DNA of 64,000 nucleotides from Nocardia farcinica (GTDB lineage Bacteria; Actinomycetota; Actinomycetes; Mycobacteriales; Mycobacteriaceae): the NCBI RefSeq assembly GCF_001182745.1, contig NZ_LN868938.1, positions 1,054,001-1,118,000 of the forward strand. Direction: 5' to 3'. The translations under genes were made by a program, and so were the position numbers. The notes under the pieces are model-generated. The model saw only the letters and a list, made by a program, of their open reading frames with translations. It did not search any database and was not told where the DNA came from. Below, one piece after another: positions 43,837 to 52,977 of this stretch (the first letter of the stretch is position 1; the number at the start of each line of letters is the position of its first letter).

Positions 43837-45695
43837 CGGGTGGGCACCGGTTCGGTCGTGTCGGCGCGGCTGCCGGTCTGGTACCGGTCGTTGATGCGCG
43901 CCGCGCCCCAGGACAGTGCGGCGATCAGCGCCAGGCTGCACGCCAGCACCACCAGCGAGGCCGCGCCGAACAGCCAGGCCGGGTGGTCGAAGGACCGCTC
44001 CCGTTGCAGCACCGTGATCTCGGCGACGAACGGCCGCTCGAATTCGGCCTCGGCGGGCACCTCCGTGGCGCCGATGCCCGGGTCCTCGGGCATGAAGATC
44101 GGCAGCGCGGTGAAGGTGCGCCCGTCGTGCACCCGCAGCACCGTCTTCCAACTGCCGTGCGCGGGCACGGGTTCGGTGGAGCGGTAGTGGCCCTCACCGA
44201 CACGGGTCAGGTGGTCGATGACCAGGCCGCGGCCGGGACTGTCGGCGCCGACGCCGCCCTGCCAGGACAGGATCTGCACCCATTCGGGGTCCGCGCCGAC
44301 CAGGTCGGCGGGGTGCAGCCGGACGTCGGCGACGACCATGCGCCCGCCGTCGACGGGCTCGGCGTCGCGCAGCGCGACGGTGGCGCTCGCGTTCTCGGGG
44401 ACGCGGATCATCAGTCCGTTGGCGGTGGCCGCGGCGACCACGAGCACCGCGGCCACGATCAGGCCGCGCCGCACCGGCGGGCGCGGGAGCCGTTCGCCGC
44501 GCAGGACGGTGCCCAGCAGCACCCCGACCACGCCGCCGGCGATGCCGACGGGCACCGCCATCGCCAGCAGTTCCGGCCACATCCGGCCCGGCCACGGGTC
44601 GGCGAAGACCGCGTCCACCCAGCGGGATTCGAGCCACAGGCCGAAGGTGGCCACCACGAGTCCGGCCAGCGCGCCCCACCACAGCCGCCACCGCTGCCAC
44701 GGCAGCAGCGCCAGCACCTCGACCACGACGGCGGAACCGAGGTAGAGCGGGAAGACGTTGCGCGGTGCCTCGATCAGCGGACCGGCGACGAGGAAGGCGA
44801 CCACGCCGCGCACCAGGGTCGCGAACGCCACGACCACCAGGGTGCTGCCGGTGCCCAGGGTGATGCGCGCGGCGACCAGGGTGATGGTGGCGGCGGCGAC
44901 GATGAGCATGGGCTGCAGCACCAGGCGGAACTGTTCGACGCCGAAGTCGTATTCGACCTGGAACACCGACAGGCCGATGATGAGGCCGCCGAAGGCGAAC
45001 GCCCGCATGAACCACAGCAGCCTGCCGTCGGGCCGGTCGGGGTCGGGCTTGTTGCGGCTGCCCTCGAATTCCAGCAGCAGCACACCGACCAGCGACAGCC
45101 CGGCCCCGCCGATGAGCATCAGGTGGGTCGGGCCCCAGAGGGTGACGTCCTGGCCGAAGATGCGGTGCCAGATGTCGTCGAGGGGGAAGCCGATCAGCGC
45201 GTACAGGCCCGCGCCCGCGATGAGGATGCCGCCCACGGGCGCGTACCAGGTGCGGGTGATCCGCACGGCCGCGGCGCCGGGCTTCTCGTCGCGCGGCAGG
45301 ACCATGGCCAGCATGCCCGCGGTGAACAGGAAGAACAGCCCGGCCAGGATGAAGTAGTGGGCCGGGTTGGCCAGCGGCCCTTCGTCTCTGCCGTTGCCGA
45401 CGTGCAGGCTGACATCCCAGATGAAGCCGAGCAGCGCGGTGAGGATGGTGGCCAGGAACATCGCGATGGGCAGGGCCACCCAGCCGGGCCGGTTGAACCA
45501 GCCGCCGAGCCGGTCGGCGAGGGTCTGTAGCCAGCTGATGCGACGGGTGCGGTGCAGGTAGCCGACCCAGAGCAGCACCAGCGCGATGACGCCGGCCGAT
45601 CCGGTCATGATCGCTACCTGATCCAGCGCCGCCCCACCGCCTTCGGTGCCCTGGGCGGTGAGTTGCTCGATCGCCGCGTGCGTGGTGCTGGGCAC
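43833..45695 (-). CDS. Large polytopic membrane protein with extracytoplasmic YtkA/FixH-like domain
   Basis: 620 residues from the GTG at 45695, chosen because GGAGG precedes it; a TTG seven codons up lacks a site. About 12 hydrophobic segments lie in residues 30-410, with membrane-edge histidines in DVSLHVGNGRDEGPLANPAHY and TLWGPTHLMLIG. An outside domain at about 430-560 shows GEGHYRSTEPVPAHGSWKTV and RTFTALPIFMPEDP, like the YtkA/FixH fold, and one last segment follows near 580. First gene of the four-gene operon. Function unknown; metal or redox work is an inference. Confidence 0.87.
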   Translation of the reverse strand: MPSTTHAAIEQLTAQGTEGGGAALDQVAIMTGSAGVIALVLLWVGYLHRTRRISWLQTLADRLGGWFNRPGWVALPIAMFLATILTALLGFIWDVSLHVGNGRDEGPLANPAHYFILAGLFFLFTAGMLAMVLPRDEKPGAAAVRITRTWYAPVGGILIAGAGLYALIGFPLDDIWHRIFGQDVTLWGPTHLMLIGGAGLSLVGVLLLEFEGSRNKPDPDRPDGRLLWFMRAFAFGGLIIGLSVFQVEYDFGVEQFRLVLQPMLIVAAATITLVAARITLGTGSTLVVVAFATLVRGVVAFLVAGPLIEAPRNVFPLYLGSAVVVEVLALLPWQRWRLWWGALAGLVVATFGLWLESRWVDAVFADPWPGRMWPELLAMAVPVGIAGGVVGVLLGTVLRGERLPRPPVRRGLIVAAVLVVAAATANGLMIRVPENASATVALRDAEPVDGGRMVVADVRLHPADLVGADPEWVQILSWQGGVGADSPGRGLVIDHLTRVGEGHYRSTEPVPAHGSWKTVLRVHDGRTFTALPIFMPEDPGIGATEVPAEAEFERPFVAEITVLQRERSFDHPAWLFGAASLVVLACSLALIAALSWGAARINDRYQTGSRADTTEPVPTR

Positions 45696-45716
45696 GGGAC
45701 CTCCATTCAGAGCCAA

Positions 45717-45729
45717 TAAGTGTTACTTA
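45717..45729. promoter_or_regulatory. Small palindrome at the promoter of the four-gene membrane operon
   Basis: TAAGT and ACTTA around GTT, 22 bases upstream of the GTG start; a candidate regulatory site. Confidence 0.33.
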
Positions 45730-45968
45730 GGGTAGCGCGAACACGGGCTCGTCGGGGAAGCTTCCGCCTGACGATGCGGGCGGCGCGTCCGGCGATATGG
45801 AATTCGGCGCCACCGATCGGCTCCTCGGGAATGCCCGCTGTGGCGGCGCGGAAACCGGCCGCGCTGCCCGGATCGGTGATCGGCGCCCGCGTGTCGGGGC
45901 GTGTCGTGAGTCCTTGACCGGTCGACGGCGATCATTCGTGCCGAATCACCTCCGAGGCGGCCTATGGA

Positions 45969-45998
45969 TTGATAGTCTGCCCCACATCGAACTATCAA
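45969..45998. promoter_or_regulatory. Inverted repeat TTGATAG-N16-CTATCAA upstream of the mce operon
   Basis: Perfect 7-base arms, 16-base spacer, 78 bases before the yrbEA start. A second palindrome, TCGAACT and AGTTCGA around ATCAA (45987-46005), overlaps the right arm. The same TGATAG/CTATCA arrangement recurs at 57103 and 58202. The rest of the 45696-46076 gap holds no gene I can support. Confidence 0.62.
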
Positions 45999-46076
45999 AG
46001 TTCGAACCTTCCCCCGATCGGCTCCCCGGTGTGCGGTGACGCGCGCGGTGGGGCGGACGCAGCGGCAGGAGTGGAC

Positions 46077-46940
46077 GTGTCGGGTGAGTACGCGCCGGCG
46101 GCAGTGTGGCCGCCGGACAGCACGGACGAGCAGCGCGCGAGTGCGGTGCTGGTCCTGCGCGGGCGAATCCTGTCCGCGGTCCGCACTTTCGGCCGCACGG
46201 TGCGCCTCGGGGTGCGTGCCACCGTCCTCGCGGCCACCGACCTGGCGGCGGGCCGGTTCCCGCTGCGGGAAGCGGTGGTGCAGGCGTGGTTCTTCGCCTC
46301 GGTGTCCCTGCTGCCGGCGATCCTGATCTCGCTGCCGATGGGCGTGGTGATAGCCGTGCAGGTCGGCAGTCTCACCGAGAACGTCGGCGCGGGCTCGATG
46401 GCCGGCGCGGTGGGCGGCATGGGCGTCATGCAGCAGATCGCGCCGTTGGCGGCGGCACTGCTGGTCGGCGGCGCGGGCGCCTCGGCGATCGCCTCCGACC
46501 TGGGCGCGCGCACCATCCGCGAGGAGATCGACGCACTGCGCACGATGGGCATCGACCCGCATCGCCGCCTGGTCGCCCCGCGCGTGGTGGCGATGACCGC
46601 GGTGGCGCCGATGCTGGCGGTGCTGGTGATCCTGATGAGCATCCTGGCCAGCTTCCTGGTGGCCTCGGTCGGCCAGGGCGTGGCACCCGGCTCGTACTGG
46701 CTGTCCTTCGGCAGCTTCGCCAGTGTCACCGACCTGGTGATCTGCCTGGGCAAGTCGGCGGTGTTCGGCTACCTGGTGGCGGTGATCGCCAGCCAGCGGG
46801 GGTTGCAGGCGCAGGGCGGGCCGAAGGGCGTGGCCGACTGCGTGAACGCCGCGGTGGTGCTGGGCCTGCTCGCCTGCCTGGTGGTGAATCTGATCATCAC
46901 CCAGATCGTGCTGCTGTTCGTCCCGATGGGGTTGTTGTGA
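46077..46940 (+). CDS. yrbEA: MlaE-family permease YrbEA of the mce operon
   Basis: 287 residues, five or six membrane segments. The MlaE signature is present: ARTIREEIDALRTMGIDPHRRLVAPRVVAM, which contacts the ATPase MceG (Mkl), encoded elsewhere. It forms half of the inner-membrane permease of a Mce lipid importer. AGGAG lies 5 bases before the GTG at 46077; a GTG two codons earlier is possible. The stop overlaps yrbEB by GTGA. The palindrome at 45969 is the likely control site. Confidence 0.92.
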   Translation: MSGEYAPAAVWPPDSTDEQRASAVLVLRGRILSAVRTFGRTVRLGVRATVLAATDLAAGRFPLREAVVQAWFFASVSLLPAILISLPMGVVIAVQVGSLTENVGAGSMAGAVGGMGVMQQIAPLAAALLVGGAGASAIASDLGARTIREEIDALRTMGIDPHRRLVAPRVVAMTAVAPMLAVLVILMSILASFLVASVGQGVAPGSYWLSFGSFASVTDLVICLGKSAVFGYLVAVIASQRGLQAQGGPKGVADCVNAAVVLGLLACLVVNLIITQIVLLFVPMGLL

Positions 46941-47823
46941 GCGCCGCGCCCGGGGGACAGTGGACCACCCGCCCCTCGCCCTACCGTCCACCCGGCCTGC
47001 GCTGGACACTGCGCACCCAACGGGCCTGGGACCCGTTGGAGGAACTGGGTTTCCAGCTGCGTTTCGGCATCGCCGCGGTGGCCGGGGCGGGCTGGGCGCT
47101 GCGCCGCTACCGCGCGCAGGTCGTCGCGGTGTTCACCGATCTGGCGTGGGGCAACGGCCGCGCGGTGATCGTCGGCGGGGGCGTCGCTCCGGTGCTGGTG
47201 GTGATGGGCGTGGTCGCCGGGGCGATGATCGGGTTGGTCGGCATCACCGCCCTGGACACCCTCGGCATGGGTCCGCTGGCGGGGGCGATGTCGGCGCTGG
47301 CCAACCCCCGCGAACTCGCCCCCTCATCGCCGCGGTCGGCTTCGCCGCCCAGGCCGGATGCCGGATGACCGCCGAGATCGGCGCCATGCGCATCGCCGAG
47401 GAGATCGACGCGCTCGAAGCCCAGGCCATCGACCCGATCCCGTACGTGGTGTCGACCCGGCTGCTGGCCGCGGTCCTCACCGTGGTGCCCACCTACCTGA
47501 TCGCGCTGGCGCTGGGCTTCCTCACCACGAAGCTGACCGTGACCGCCGTGCACGGGGAAGCGGCGGGCTCCTTCGAGCACTACTTCCAGATGTTCGTCGA
47601 ACCGCGCGACCTGGTCTACTCCCTGGTCAAGGTGGTGATCTTCGTGGTGATCGTCACCGGGGTGCACGCCTATCAGGGCTTCTACGCCACCGGCGGGCCC
47701 GAGGGCGTGGGGGTGGCGTCCGGGCGCGCGATCCGCGCGAGCCTGGTGCTGATCGCCACCGCCGACATGGTGCTGACCATCGCGATGTGGGGCTTCGACA
47801 CCGAGATCGGATTCGGGGGGTGA
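46937..47823 (+). pseudogene. yrbEB: MlaE-family permease YrbEB, frameshifted
   Basis: Frame 1 runs from the GTG at 46937 (RAWDPLEELGFQLRFGIAAV) to LANPRELAP, then leaves the family and stops at 47368. The rest of the protein, LIAAVGFAAQAGCRMTAEIG to the end at 47823, is in another frame, with EEIDALEAQAIDP intact. One base is missing in the C-run near 47323-47328. With it restored the protein would be 295 residues with five or six segments. It should pair with YrbEA; as written, the permease would be broken. A sequencing error is a real possibility. Confidence 0.88.
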
Positions 47824-47830
47824 GGCGACG

Positions 47831-48856
47831 ATGAGCCGGGCGTCGATGTTCTCCGAGCGCGGACCGGGCCGGACCGGGCTGCGGCTGCGCGGACTGGTGC
47901 TGCTGGCCGCGCTGATCCTGCTCACCGGCGCGGTGTGGCGCAGCGTGCCACCCGATCGGGCCGGGCAGGCCGGGTTCGACCTGGTCGCGGCCACTCTCGG
48001 CGACGGAGTCGGGGTGGACACCCCGGTCCGGCTGCGCGGACGCACCGTCGGCGCGGTCGTGGCGGTCGCGCCGCTGGGCGTGGACCGGCGGCGGGTCTCC
48101 ATCGGCATCGAAGCGCCGCGGCTGGCCGAGCTGAGCACCGCGATGCAGACCCGCTTCGTCTCGGCCAACCTGTTCGGCTCCACCGCCCTGGAGCTGGTGC
48201 CGATGCCCGGCGGGCAGCCGCTGAGCGAAGGCATGGTCCTCGACGTCGGCGACCGGGTGGACAACTTCACCGTCACCGGCATCCTGCGCGAATCCGGCCG
48301 CGCGGTCACCGAAGTGCTCACCCCGCGGCTGGCCGCGGCGCTGGAGGACGCGGCCGACCTCACCGAAGCCGGTGCGCCGCTGCTCGGCGCGGCGCTGCTG
48401 GTCGCGCGCACCTGGCAGCGCGTCGAACGCGTCCCGCTCGCGCAGGCGCTGCCAGCGGTCGCCGACGCCACCGAGGGCGCGGCCGCGTTCACTCCCTCGG
48501 CGCTGGGCATCCTCACCGCCCTGGCCTCGGTCGAGGAGCTCGACGACGACGTCCACATCGGCCAGGCCTCCGACACCATCTCCGAGGTCTCCAACCTGGT
48601 GTTCGCCTTCGCCGGGCAACTCGTCGGCGCGCTCGGCCCCACCTCCGACGCCGTCGACATGCTGCTGGACACGCTGATCCCGCTGAACCAGGCCGTGCGC
48701 GGGGTGACCCCGGCGCAGGTCGGCGCCCTCACCGACCGCCTCGACGGCGCCCTGCACGGCGACGGCGACGGCGTCGTGCTCGACGTGGAGGTACTGATCG
48801 CGGCGATGCCGGCGTTCGCGCTGCCGCTGGCGGCCACCGCGGGGGCGCACCGATGA
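47831..48856 (+). CDS. mceA: MCE family protein, first of six (MceA position)
   Basis: 341 residues. One membrane segment at about 22-38, then an MlaD/MCE domain (GVDTPVRLRGRTVGAVVAVAPLG to GSTALELVPMPGG, about 57-130) and a long helical C-terminal part. Mce proteins form a hetero-hexameric tube carrying lipids across the periplasm. The ATG is 7 bases after yrbEB, with GAGG upstream, and the stop overlaps mceB by ATGA. The substrate of this operon is unknown; it lacks the mce4 cholesterol neighbours. Confidence 0.92.
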   Translation: MSRASMFSERGPGRTGLRLRGLVLLAALILLTGAVWRSVPPDRAGQAGFDLVAATLGDGVGVDTPVRLRGRTVGAVVAVAPLGVDRRRVSIGIEAPRLAELSTAMQTRFVSANLFGSTALELVPMPGGQPLSEGMVLDVGDRVDNFTVTGILRESGRAVTEVLTPRLAAALEDAADLTEAGAPLLGAALLVARTWQRVERVPLAQALPAVADATEGAAAFTPSALGILTALASVEELDDDVHIGQASDTISEVSNLVFAFAGQLVGALGPTSDAVDMLLDTLIPLNQAVRGVTPAQVGALTDRLDGALHGDGDGVVLDVEVLIAAMPAFALPLAATAGAHR

Positions 48857-49869
48857 GAACACCGCGCGCCGCCGCCGTCCGCCTGCTGGGCCTGCTGGCC
48901 GTCGTGATCGCGATCCTGCTGCTCGTCGTCGCCGCCATCACCCGCCCGGTCGGCGGCGAAACCCTGGTCTACCACGCCGAATTCGGTGACGTGTTCGGGT
49001 TGCAGGACGACGCCGACGTGCGGGTGCGCGGAGTGCAGGTCGGCAAGATCACCGGCATCTCGCTCACCGACGAGCACCGCGCCCTGGTCCGGTTCACCCT
49101 GCGCACCGAGCACCGGCTGCGCGCGGGCGACCGGCTGGCCATCCGCTTCCAGAACCTCACCGGCCAGCGCTACCTCGCGGTGCTGCCCGCCGAGACCCCC
49201 GGCGCACCGCTGGACCCGGCCGCACCGGTGCGCGACACCATCGACTCCTTCGACATCACCACCGTGTTCAACGGCCTGCGCCCGCTGCTGCGCGAGGCCG
49301 ACCCGCAGGTGTACAACCGGTTCGCCCGAAACCTGGTCGCGATGATCGAGGGCACCGGCAGCGACCTCACCCCGCTGCTGCGCGATCTGGGCGCGCTGGC
49401 CTCCTACGCCGAGGACCGCACCGCCGTCATCGCCACCATCGTCACCAATCTCGACGGCCTGGCGCAGAAACTGCGCGGCCGCTCGGCGAACCTGGAGAAC
49501 ATCCTGCGGGTGTTCCACTCGATCTTCATGCCGGTGGCCAGCCGGATGGAGGAGTTCCTGAGCCTGATGGAGAAGGGCTCGGTGGAGATGAGCGAGATCG
49601 TGCGCTCGGCCGACGCCCTGGGCCGGCTGCTGCTCGGCGCCCGCGACAGCTCCGACGCCATGACCGAACGCATCCGCCAAGCCATTCCCGACACCACCGC
49701 GGCCGTGCGCTCGCTGACCGCGCTGCCGGGCCTGCTGGCCTCGCTGACCGCGCTCATCCCGCGATCGGAGCCACGGAACCGCTGCGCCGACGGCACACTC
49801 ACCCCGCCGGTGGCCGCCGCCGTCCTGGTCCAGGGCAGGCACCTGACCGTGTGCGAGGGGAGCCGATGA
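48853..49869 (+). CDS. mceB: MCE family protein MceB
   Basis: 338 residues. Membrane segment at about 8-28, MCE domain with FGLQDDADVRVRGVQVGKITGISL and FQNLTGQRYLAVLP (about 48-115), then a helical region with FNGLRPLLREADPQVYNRFARNLVAMIEGTG, the typical MceB stretch. Two Cys (RNRCADGT and TVCEGSR) near the end could bridge. The ATG overlaps mceA by 4 bases and the stop overlaps mceC. Confidence 0.93.
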   Translation: MRTPRAAAVRLLGLLAVVIAILLLVVAAITRPVGGETLVYHAEFGDVFGLQDDADVRVRGVQVGKITGISLTDEHRALVRFTLRTEHRLRAGDRLAIRFQNLTGQRYLAVLPAETPGAPLDPAAPVRDTIDSFDITTVFNGLRPLLREADPQVYNRFARNLVAMIEGTGSDLTPLLRDLGALASYAEDRTAVIATIVTNLDGLAQKLRGRSANLENILRVFHSIFMPVASRMEEFLSLMEKGSVEMSEIVRSADALGRLLLGARDSSDAMTERIRQAIPDTTAAVRSLTALPGLLASLTALIPRSEPRNRCADGTLTPPVAAAVLVQGRHLTVCEGSR

Positions 49870-50885
49870 TGGGCGATCGAGCACGCAGGCTGCCCACGCT
49901 GGGCGGCGAGGAGGTCGCACCCCGCGCGCAGACGGTGTGGGCGCTGGTGAGCGTGGTGGTGCTCGCGCTGGCCTTCGGCGCGGTCGCGGCGCTCTACACC
50001 CATCCGCCCGGCAGCCACACCCACCGCATGCTGCTGCCCGAGACCGGCGGGCTCGGCGTCGGCGACGGCGTCCGGATCGCCGGCGTGCCGGTCGGGCGCG
50101 TGACGGCAGTGCGACTGGGGGAGGGGCAGGTCGAGGTGAGCTTCACCGTCGACGCCGACCGGCATCTCGGCGACCGCACCGCGGCCGACATCCGGATGCT
50201 CACCCCGGTCGGCGGACTGTATGTGGCACTACTGCCCTCCGGGGACGCGCCGCTGCGCGAACCGATCCCGGCCGCACGAGCCCGGCTGCCGTTCGTCGTC
50301 GGGGACCTGGTGGAACAGGGCGCCGCGGTCGCCGACGAAGTCGACACCCAGGCGCTGCGCACCACCCTCGACGCCGCCGCCCGCGCGGTGACCGGTGCCC
50401 CCGGTGCGGTCCGCGAGGCCGTCTCGGCGCTCGGGCAGGTGGTCGGCGCACTGGCTGAACAACGCGACCAGGTGCAGGGCCTACTCGAGCTGTCCAACGA
50501 ATACCTGGCCACCGCCCGCGCCAACGAGGTACTCGCCGCCGAGGTGATCCGCGCCTACGCGGTGCTCGGCCCGCAGATCGTGGCCGCCCGCACCGAGGTG
50601 CAGATCTTCGCCGACAAGATGACCGCGGTCGTCGGCCTGCTGTTCGACTTTCTCGCCGGCCCCTACGCCGAGAGCCTGGAACCGCTGTTCTTCCCGCTCG
50701 AGCAGAGCGCCGATCTGGGCCGCGAACTGCTCGCCACCATCGACGGTGTGCTCGCCGAACTGCGCGGCACCCTCGAACAGCTCGCCGCGCTGGCCGGGCC
50801 GCAGGGCCGGGCGCTCATCGACCAGAGCGGCCTGACGGTGCACCGGCCCGACGTGTGCCTGCCGGTGCCGGGAGCGGGGTGCTGA
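49866..50885 (+). CDS. mceC: MCE family protein MceC
   Basis: 339 residues. A 24-residue cytoplasmic tail leads to a membrane segment (WALVSVVVLALAFGAVAALY, about 25-44), the MCE domain (GGLGVGDGVRIAGVPVGRVTAVRLG to MLTPVGGLYVALLPSG) and a helical tail ending in two Cys. The ATG at 49866 is used, with GAGGGGAG upstream; ATG codons also occur at 49869. It overlaps mceB by 4 bases and mceD by 1 base. Confidence 0.92.
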   Translation: MMGDRARRLPTLGGEEVAPRAQTVWALVSVVVLALAFGAVAALYTHPPGSHTHRMLLPETGGLGVGDGVRIAGVPVGRVTAVRLGEGQVEVSFTVDADRHLGDRTAADIRMLTPVGGLYVALLPSGDAPLREPIPAARARLPFVVGDLVEQGAAVADEVDTQALRTTLDAAARAVTGAPGAVREAVSALGQVVGALAEQRDQVQGLLELSNEYLATARANEVLAAEVIRAYAVLGPQIVAARTEVQIFADKMTAVVGLLFDFLAGPYAESLEPLFFPLEQSADLGRELLATIDGVLAELRGTLEQLAALAGPQGRALIDQSGLTVHRPDVCLPVPGAGC

Positions 50886-51940
50886 TGCGCGCCCACCGGA
50901 CCCGGGCGCTGCCCGCCCTGCTCGTGCTCGCCGCGGTGGCGGCGCTGGTCACCGCGGTGGCCGCGGTGCGCCTCGAACGCACCCCCACCCGCGCGCTGTG
51001 CGCCCTGTTCGACACCACCTTCGGCCTCTACGCCGACGCCCCGGTCACCGTCCGCGGCGTCACCGTCGGCCGGGTGCACGCGATCGTGCCCGAGGGCGGG
51101 CACGTGCGGGTGGAGATGACCGTCGAACGGCGGCGCCTGTCCGAGCACACCGTCGCCACGGTGGTGAACGCCTCGCTGCTCACCGACCGCCGCGTCGAAC
51201 TCGTCGACAGCGACGGCCCCGGCGCCGAACTGCCCGCCGAGGGCTGCCTGCCCACCGACCGCACCCGCACCCCGGTCGGCGTCGCCGAGGCGCTGGGCTC
51301 GTTCTCCCGCATCGCCGAGGACCTCACCCGCCCCGCCGCCGACGGCACCACCCCGCTGAGCGCGCTGCTCGCCGGAGCCGATCGGGAACTGAGCGGCCTC
51401 GGCCCCGAACTGGACCAGCAGCTGCGCTCGCTGTCGCACCTGCTGGCCGCGCCGGAGGTCTTCGGCGCCGAACTCGGTGCACTGCTGGACAATTCGGCCG
51501 AACTGAGCCGGTTCGTCACCGCCGAGTGGGCCGACATCAAAACCTCGATGATCACCTTCGGCCCCGGTCTGGAACTGCTCGAACGCACGCTGGTGATCGT
51601 CAAGATCCTCGTCGGCAAGCTCGCCGCCGCGCTCGGGCCCCTCGACCGCGCCTTCAACCACCACTTCCCGTACCTGATGGACGCGCTCGAACAGTCGGTG
51701 CCGCTGGTCACGCTGGCGCGCACCGAAGCCGAATCCGCCCAGGACCTGCTGGCCACCATTCCGGGGGTGATCACCATGCTGCAGCGCATGATCGACGGCG
51801 GCGGGGGACTCGCCGTCGAGTACCGCTCGCCCGCGCTGTGCCCGGCGCCCGACCCCGCGCTGTGCGAGGCGGTCGGCGCGCAGGCCGCCCGGGTGCCCGT
51901 GCCGCTGGCCGTGCTGGCGGGTGTGGGAGGTGCGCGATGA
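50885..51940 (+). CDS. mceD: MCE family protein MceD
   Basis: 351 residues. Hydrophobic N-terminus (ALPALLVLAAVAALVTAVAAV, about 10-30), MCE domain with APVTVRGVTVGRVHAIVPEGGHVRVEMT (about 50-78) and VNASLLTDRRVELVDS, then a long helical stretch (ELDQQLRSLSHLLAAPEVFGAELGALLDNSAELSRFV). Ends in a Cys pair (LCPAPDPALCEA) near the C-terminus. Overlaps mceE by ATGA. Confidence 0.92.
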   Translation: MRAHRTRALPALLVLAAVAALVTAVAAVRLERTPTRALCALFDTTFGLYADAPVTVRGVTVGRVHAIVPEGGHVRVEMTVERRRLSEHTVATVVNASLLTDRRVELVDSDGPGAELPAEGCLPTDRTRTPVGVAEALGSFSRIAEDLTRPAADGTTPLSALLAGADRELSGLGPELDQQLRSLSHLLAAPEVFGAELGALLDNSAELSRFVTAEWADIKTSMITFGPGLELLERTLVIVKILVGKLAAALGPLDRAFNHHFPYLMDALEQSVPLVTLARTEAESAQDLLATIPGVITMLQRMIDGGGGLAVEYRSPALCPAPDPALCEAVGAQAARVPVPLAVLAGVGGAR

Positions 51941-52977
51941 GGGTGTTCGCGCCATCCGAGGCCGGGCGCGGTGCCCGCCGGTGGCGGATCGGGGTGCTGG
52001 CACTGGCGCTGGTGGTGGTCGGGTGCGGGTTCGACCCCAGCGATCACACCCTGCCCGGCACCGGGGTACGCGGCGCGCACTACCGGCTCGTGGTCGAATT
52101 CGAATCGCTGCTGAGCCTGCCCGCGGGGGCGACGGTGCGCAGCAACGGCGCCGAGGTCGGCGCGGTCGAGCAGATCCGGTTGGACGGCCACGCCGCCCTG
52201 GCCGACCTCGACATCCGCGCCGAGGTCGGGCTGCCTGTCGGCACCCGCGCCGAACTGCGGCAGACCACCGTCCTCGGCGACATCTACATCGCGCTGCTGC
52301 CCCCGCCCCACCCCGGCACCGACCTGCTGCGCGACGGCGACCGGATCCCGCTGCGCGACACCGAGACCGGGCCCCAGATCGAACAGATCCTCGAGCGCAT
52401 GGCGGCCTTCGTCAACGGCGGCAGCGCCACCCGCACCCAGGACGCGCTCGAACAGCTGGTCGCGATGATGCCGGCGGACCCCGCCGAGACCAGCTCCCTG
52501 GCCGCGCAACTGGGCACCGACCTGGCGGCCACCGTCGAGCACCTGCCCGACCTGGACCGCATGATCGCCGCCACCGACGCGGTGAGCGCACGGCTGCACC
52601 GGATGCGCGAGGAGGTGGGGTTCCTGTTCTCCGAGACCGCGCGCCGCCGCCTGGACCGGGTGCCGCAGTTCATGACCGCCGTGCTCAATGTCGTCATCGA
52701 CGTCAACACCCTCACCACCGGGCTGGACTGGCTGATCCCGCGCCTGCCGCACATCAACGAGGCGCTGGAGAAGGCGGCCACGCTGCTGCGCGAACCGAGC
52801 CCCGACGCCAGCACCTGGGCGGGCAACGGTGCGCGGCTGTCGGAGCTGATGACCGGCAAGGTGGTGCCGTTCCTGGGGGCGCCCGCCCTGAACGTGCGCC
52901 GCATCGGGGTCACCGGCAGCCCGAGCGGTGAGGTGGACGCGCTGATCCTGCTGCGGCTGATCGGAGTGCTGCCGTGA
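51937..52977 (+). CDS. mceE: MCE family lipoprotein MceE
   Basis: 346 residues. Lipoprotein signal: RRWRIGVLALALVVVGCGF, lipobox VVGC with Cys about residue 29, as expected of MceE. MCE domain with LSLPAGATVRSNGAEVGAVEQIRLDG and TVLGDIYIALLPPP, then coiled helices (LAAQLGTDLAATVEHLPDLDRMIAATDAV). It would anchor the Mce tube by its lipid. ATG overlaps mceD by 4 bases; stop overlaps mceF by GTGA. Confidence 0.93.
   Translation: MRVFAPSEAGRGARRWRIGVLALALVVVGCGFDPSDHTLPGTGVRGAHYRLVVEFESLLSLPAGATVRSNGAEVGAVEQIRLDGHAALADLDIRAEVGLPVGTRAELRQTTVLGDIYIALLPPPHPGTDLLRDGDRIPLRDTETGPQIEQILERMAAFVNGGSATRTQDALEQLVAMMPADPAETSSLAAQLGTDLAATVEHLPDLDRMIAATDAVSARLHRMREEVGFLFSETARRRLDRVPQFMTAVLNVVIDVNTLTTGLDWLIPRLPHINEALEKAATLLREPSPDASTWAGNGARLSELMTGKVVPFLGAPALNVRRIGVTGSPSGEVDALILLRLIGVLP

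Noticed and set aside
45797..46039. 80-residue plus-strand reading frame in the mce upstream gap
   Set aside because: No ribosome site, Arg/Gly-rich, and it overlaps the regulatory palindromes.
47107..49920. 937-residue minus-strand reading frame across the mce genes
   Set aside because: Pure antisense of yrbEB, mceA and mceB; no family features and Arg/Ser-rich.
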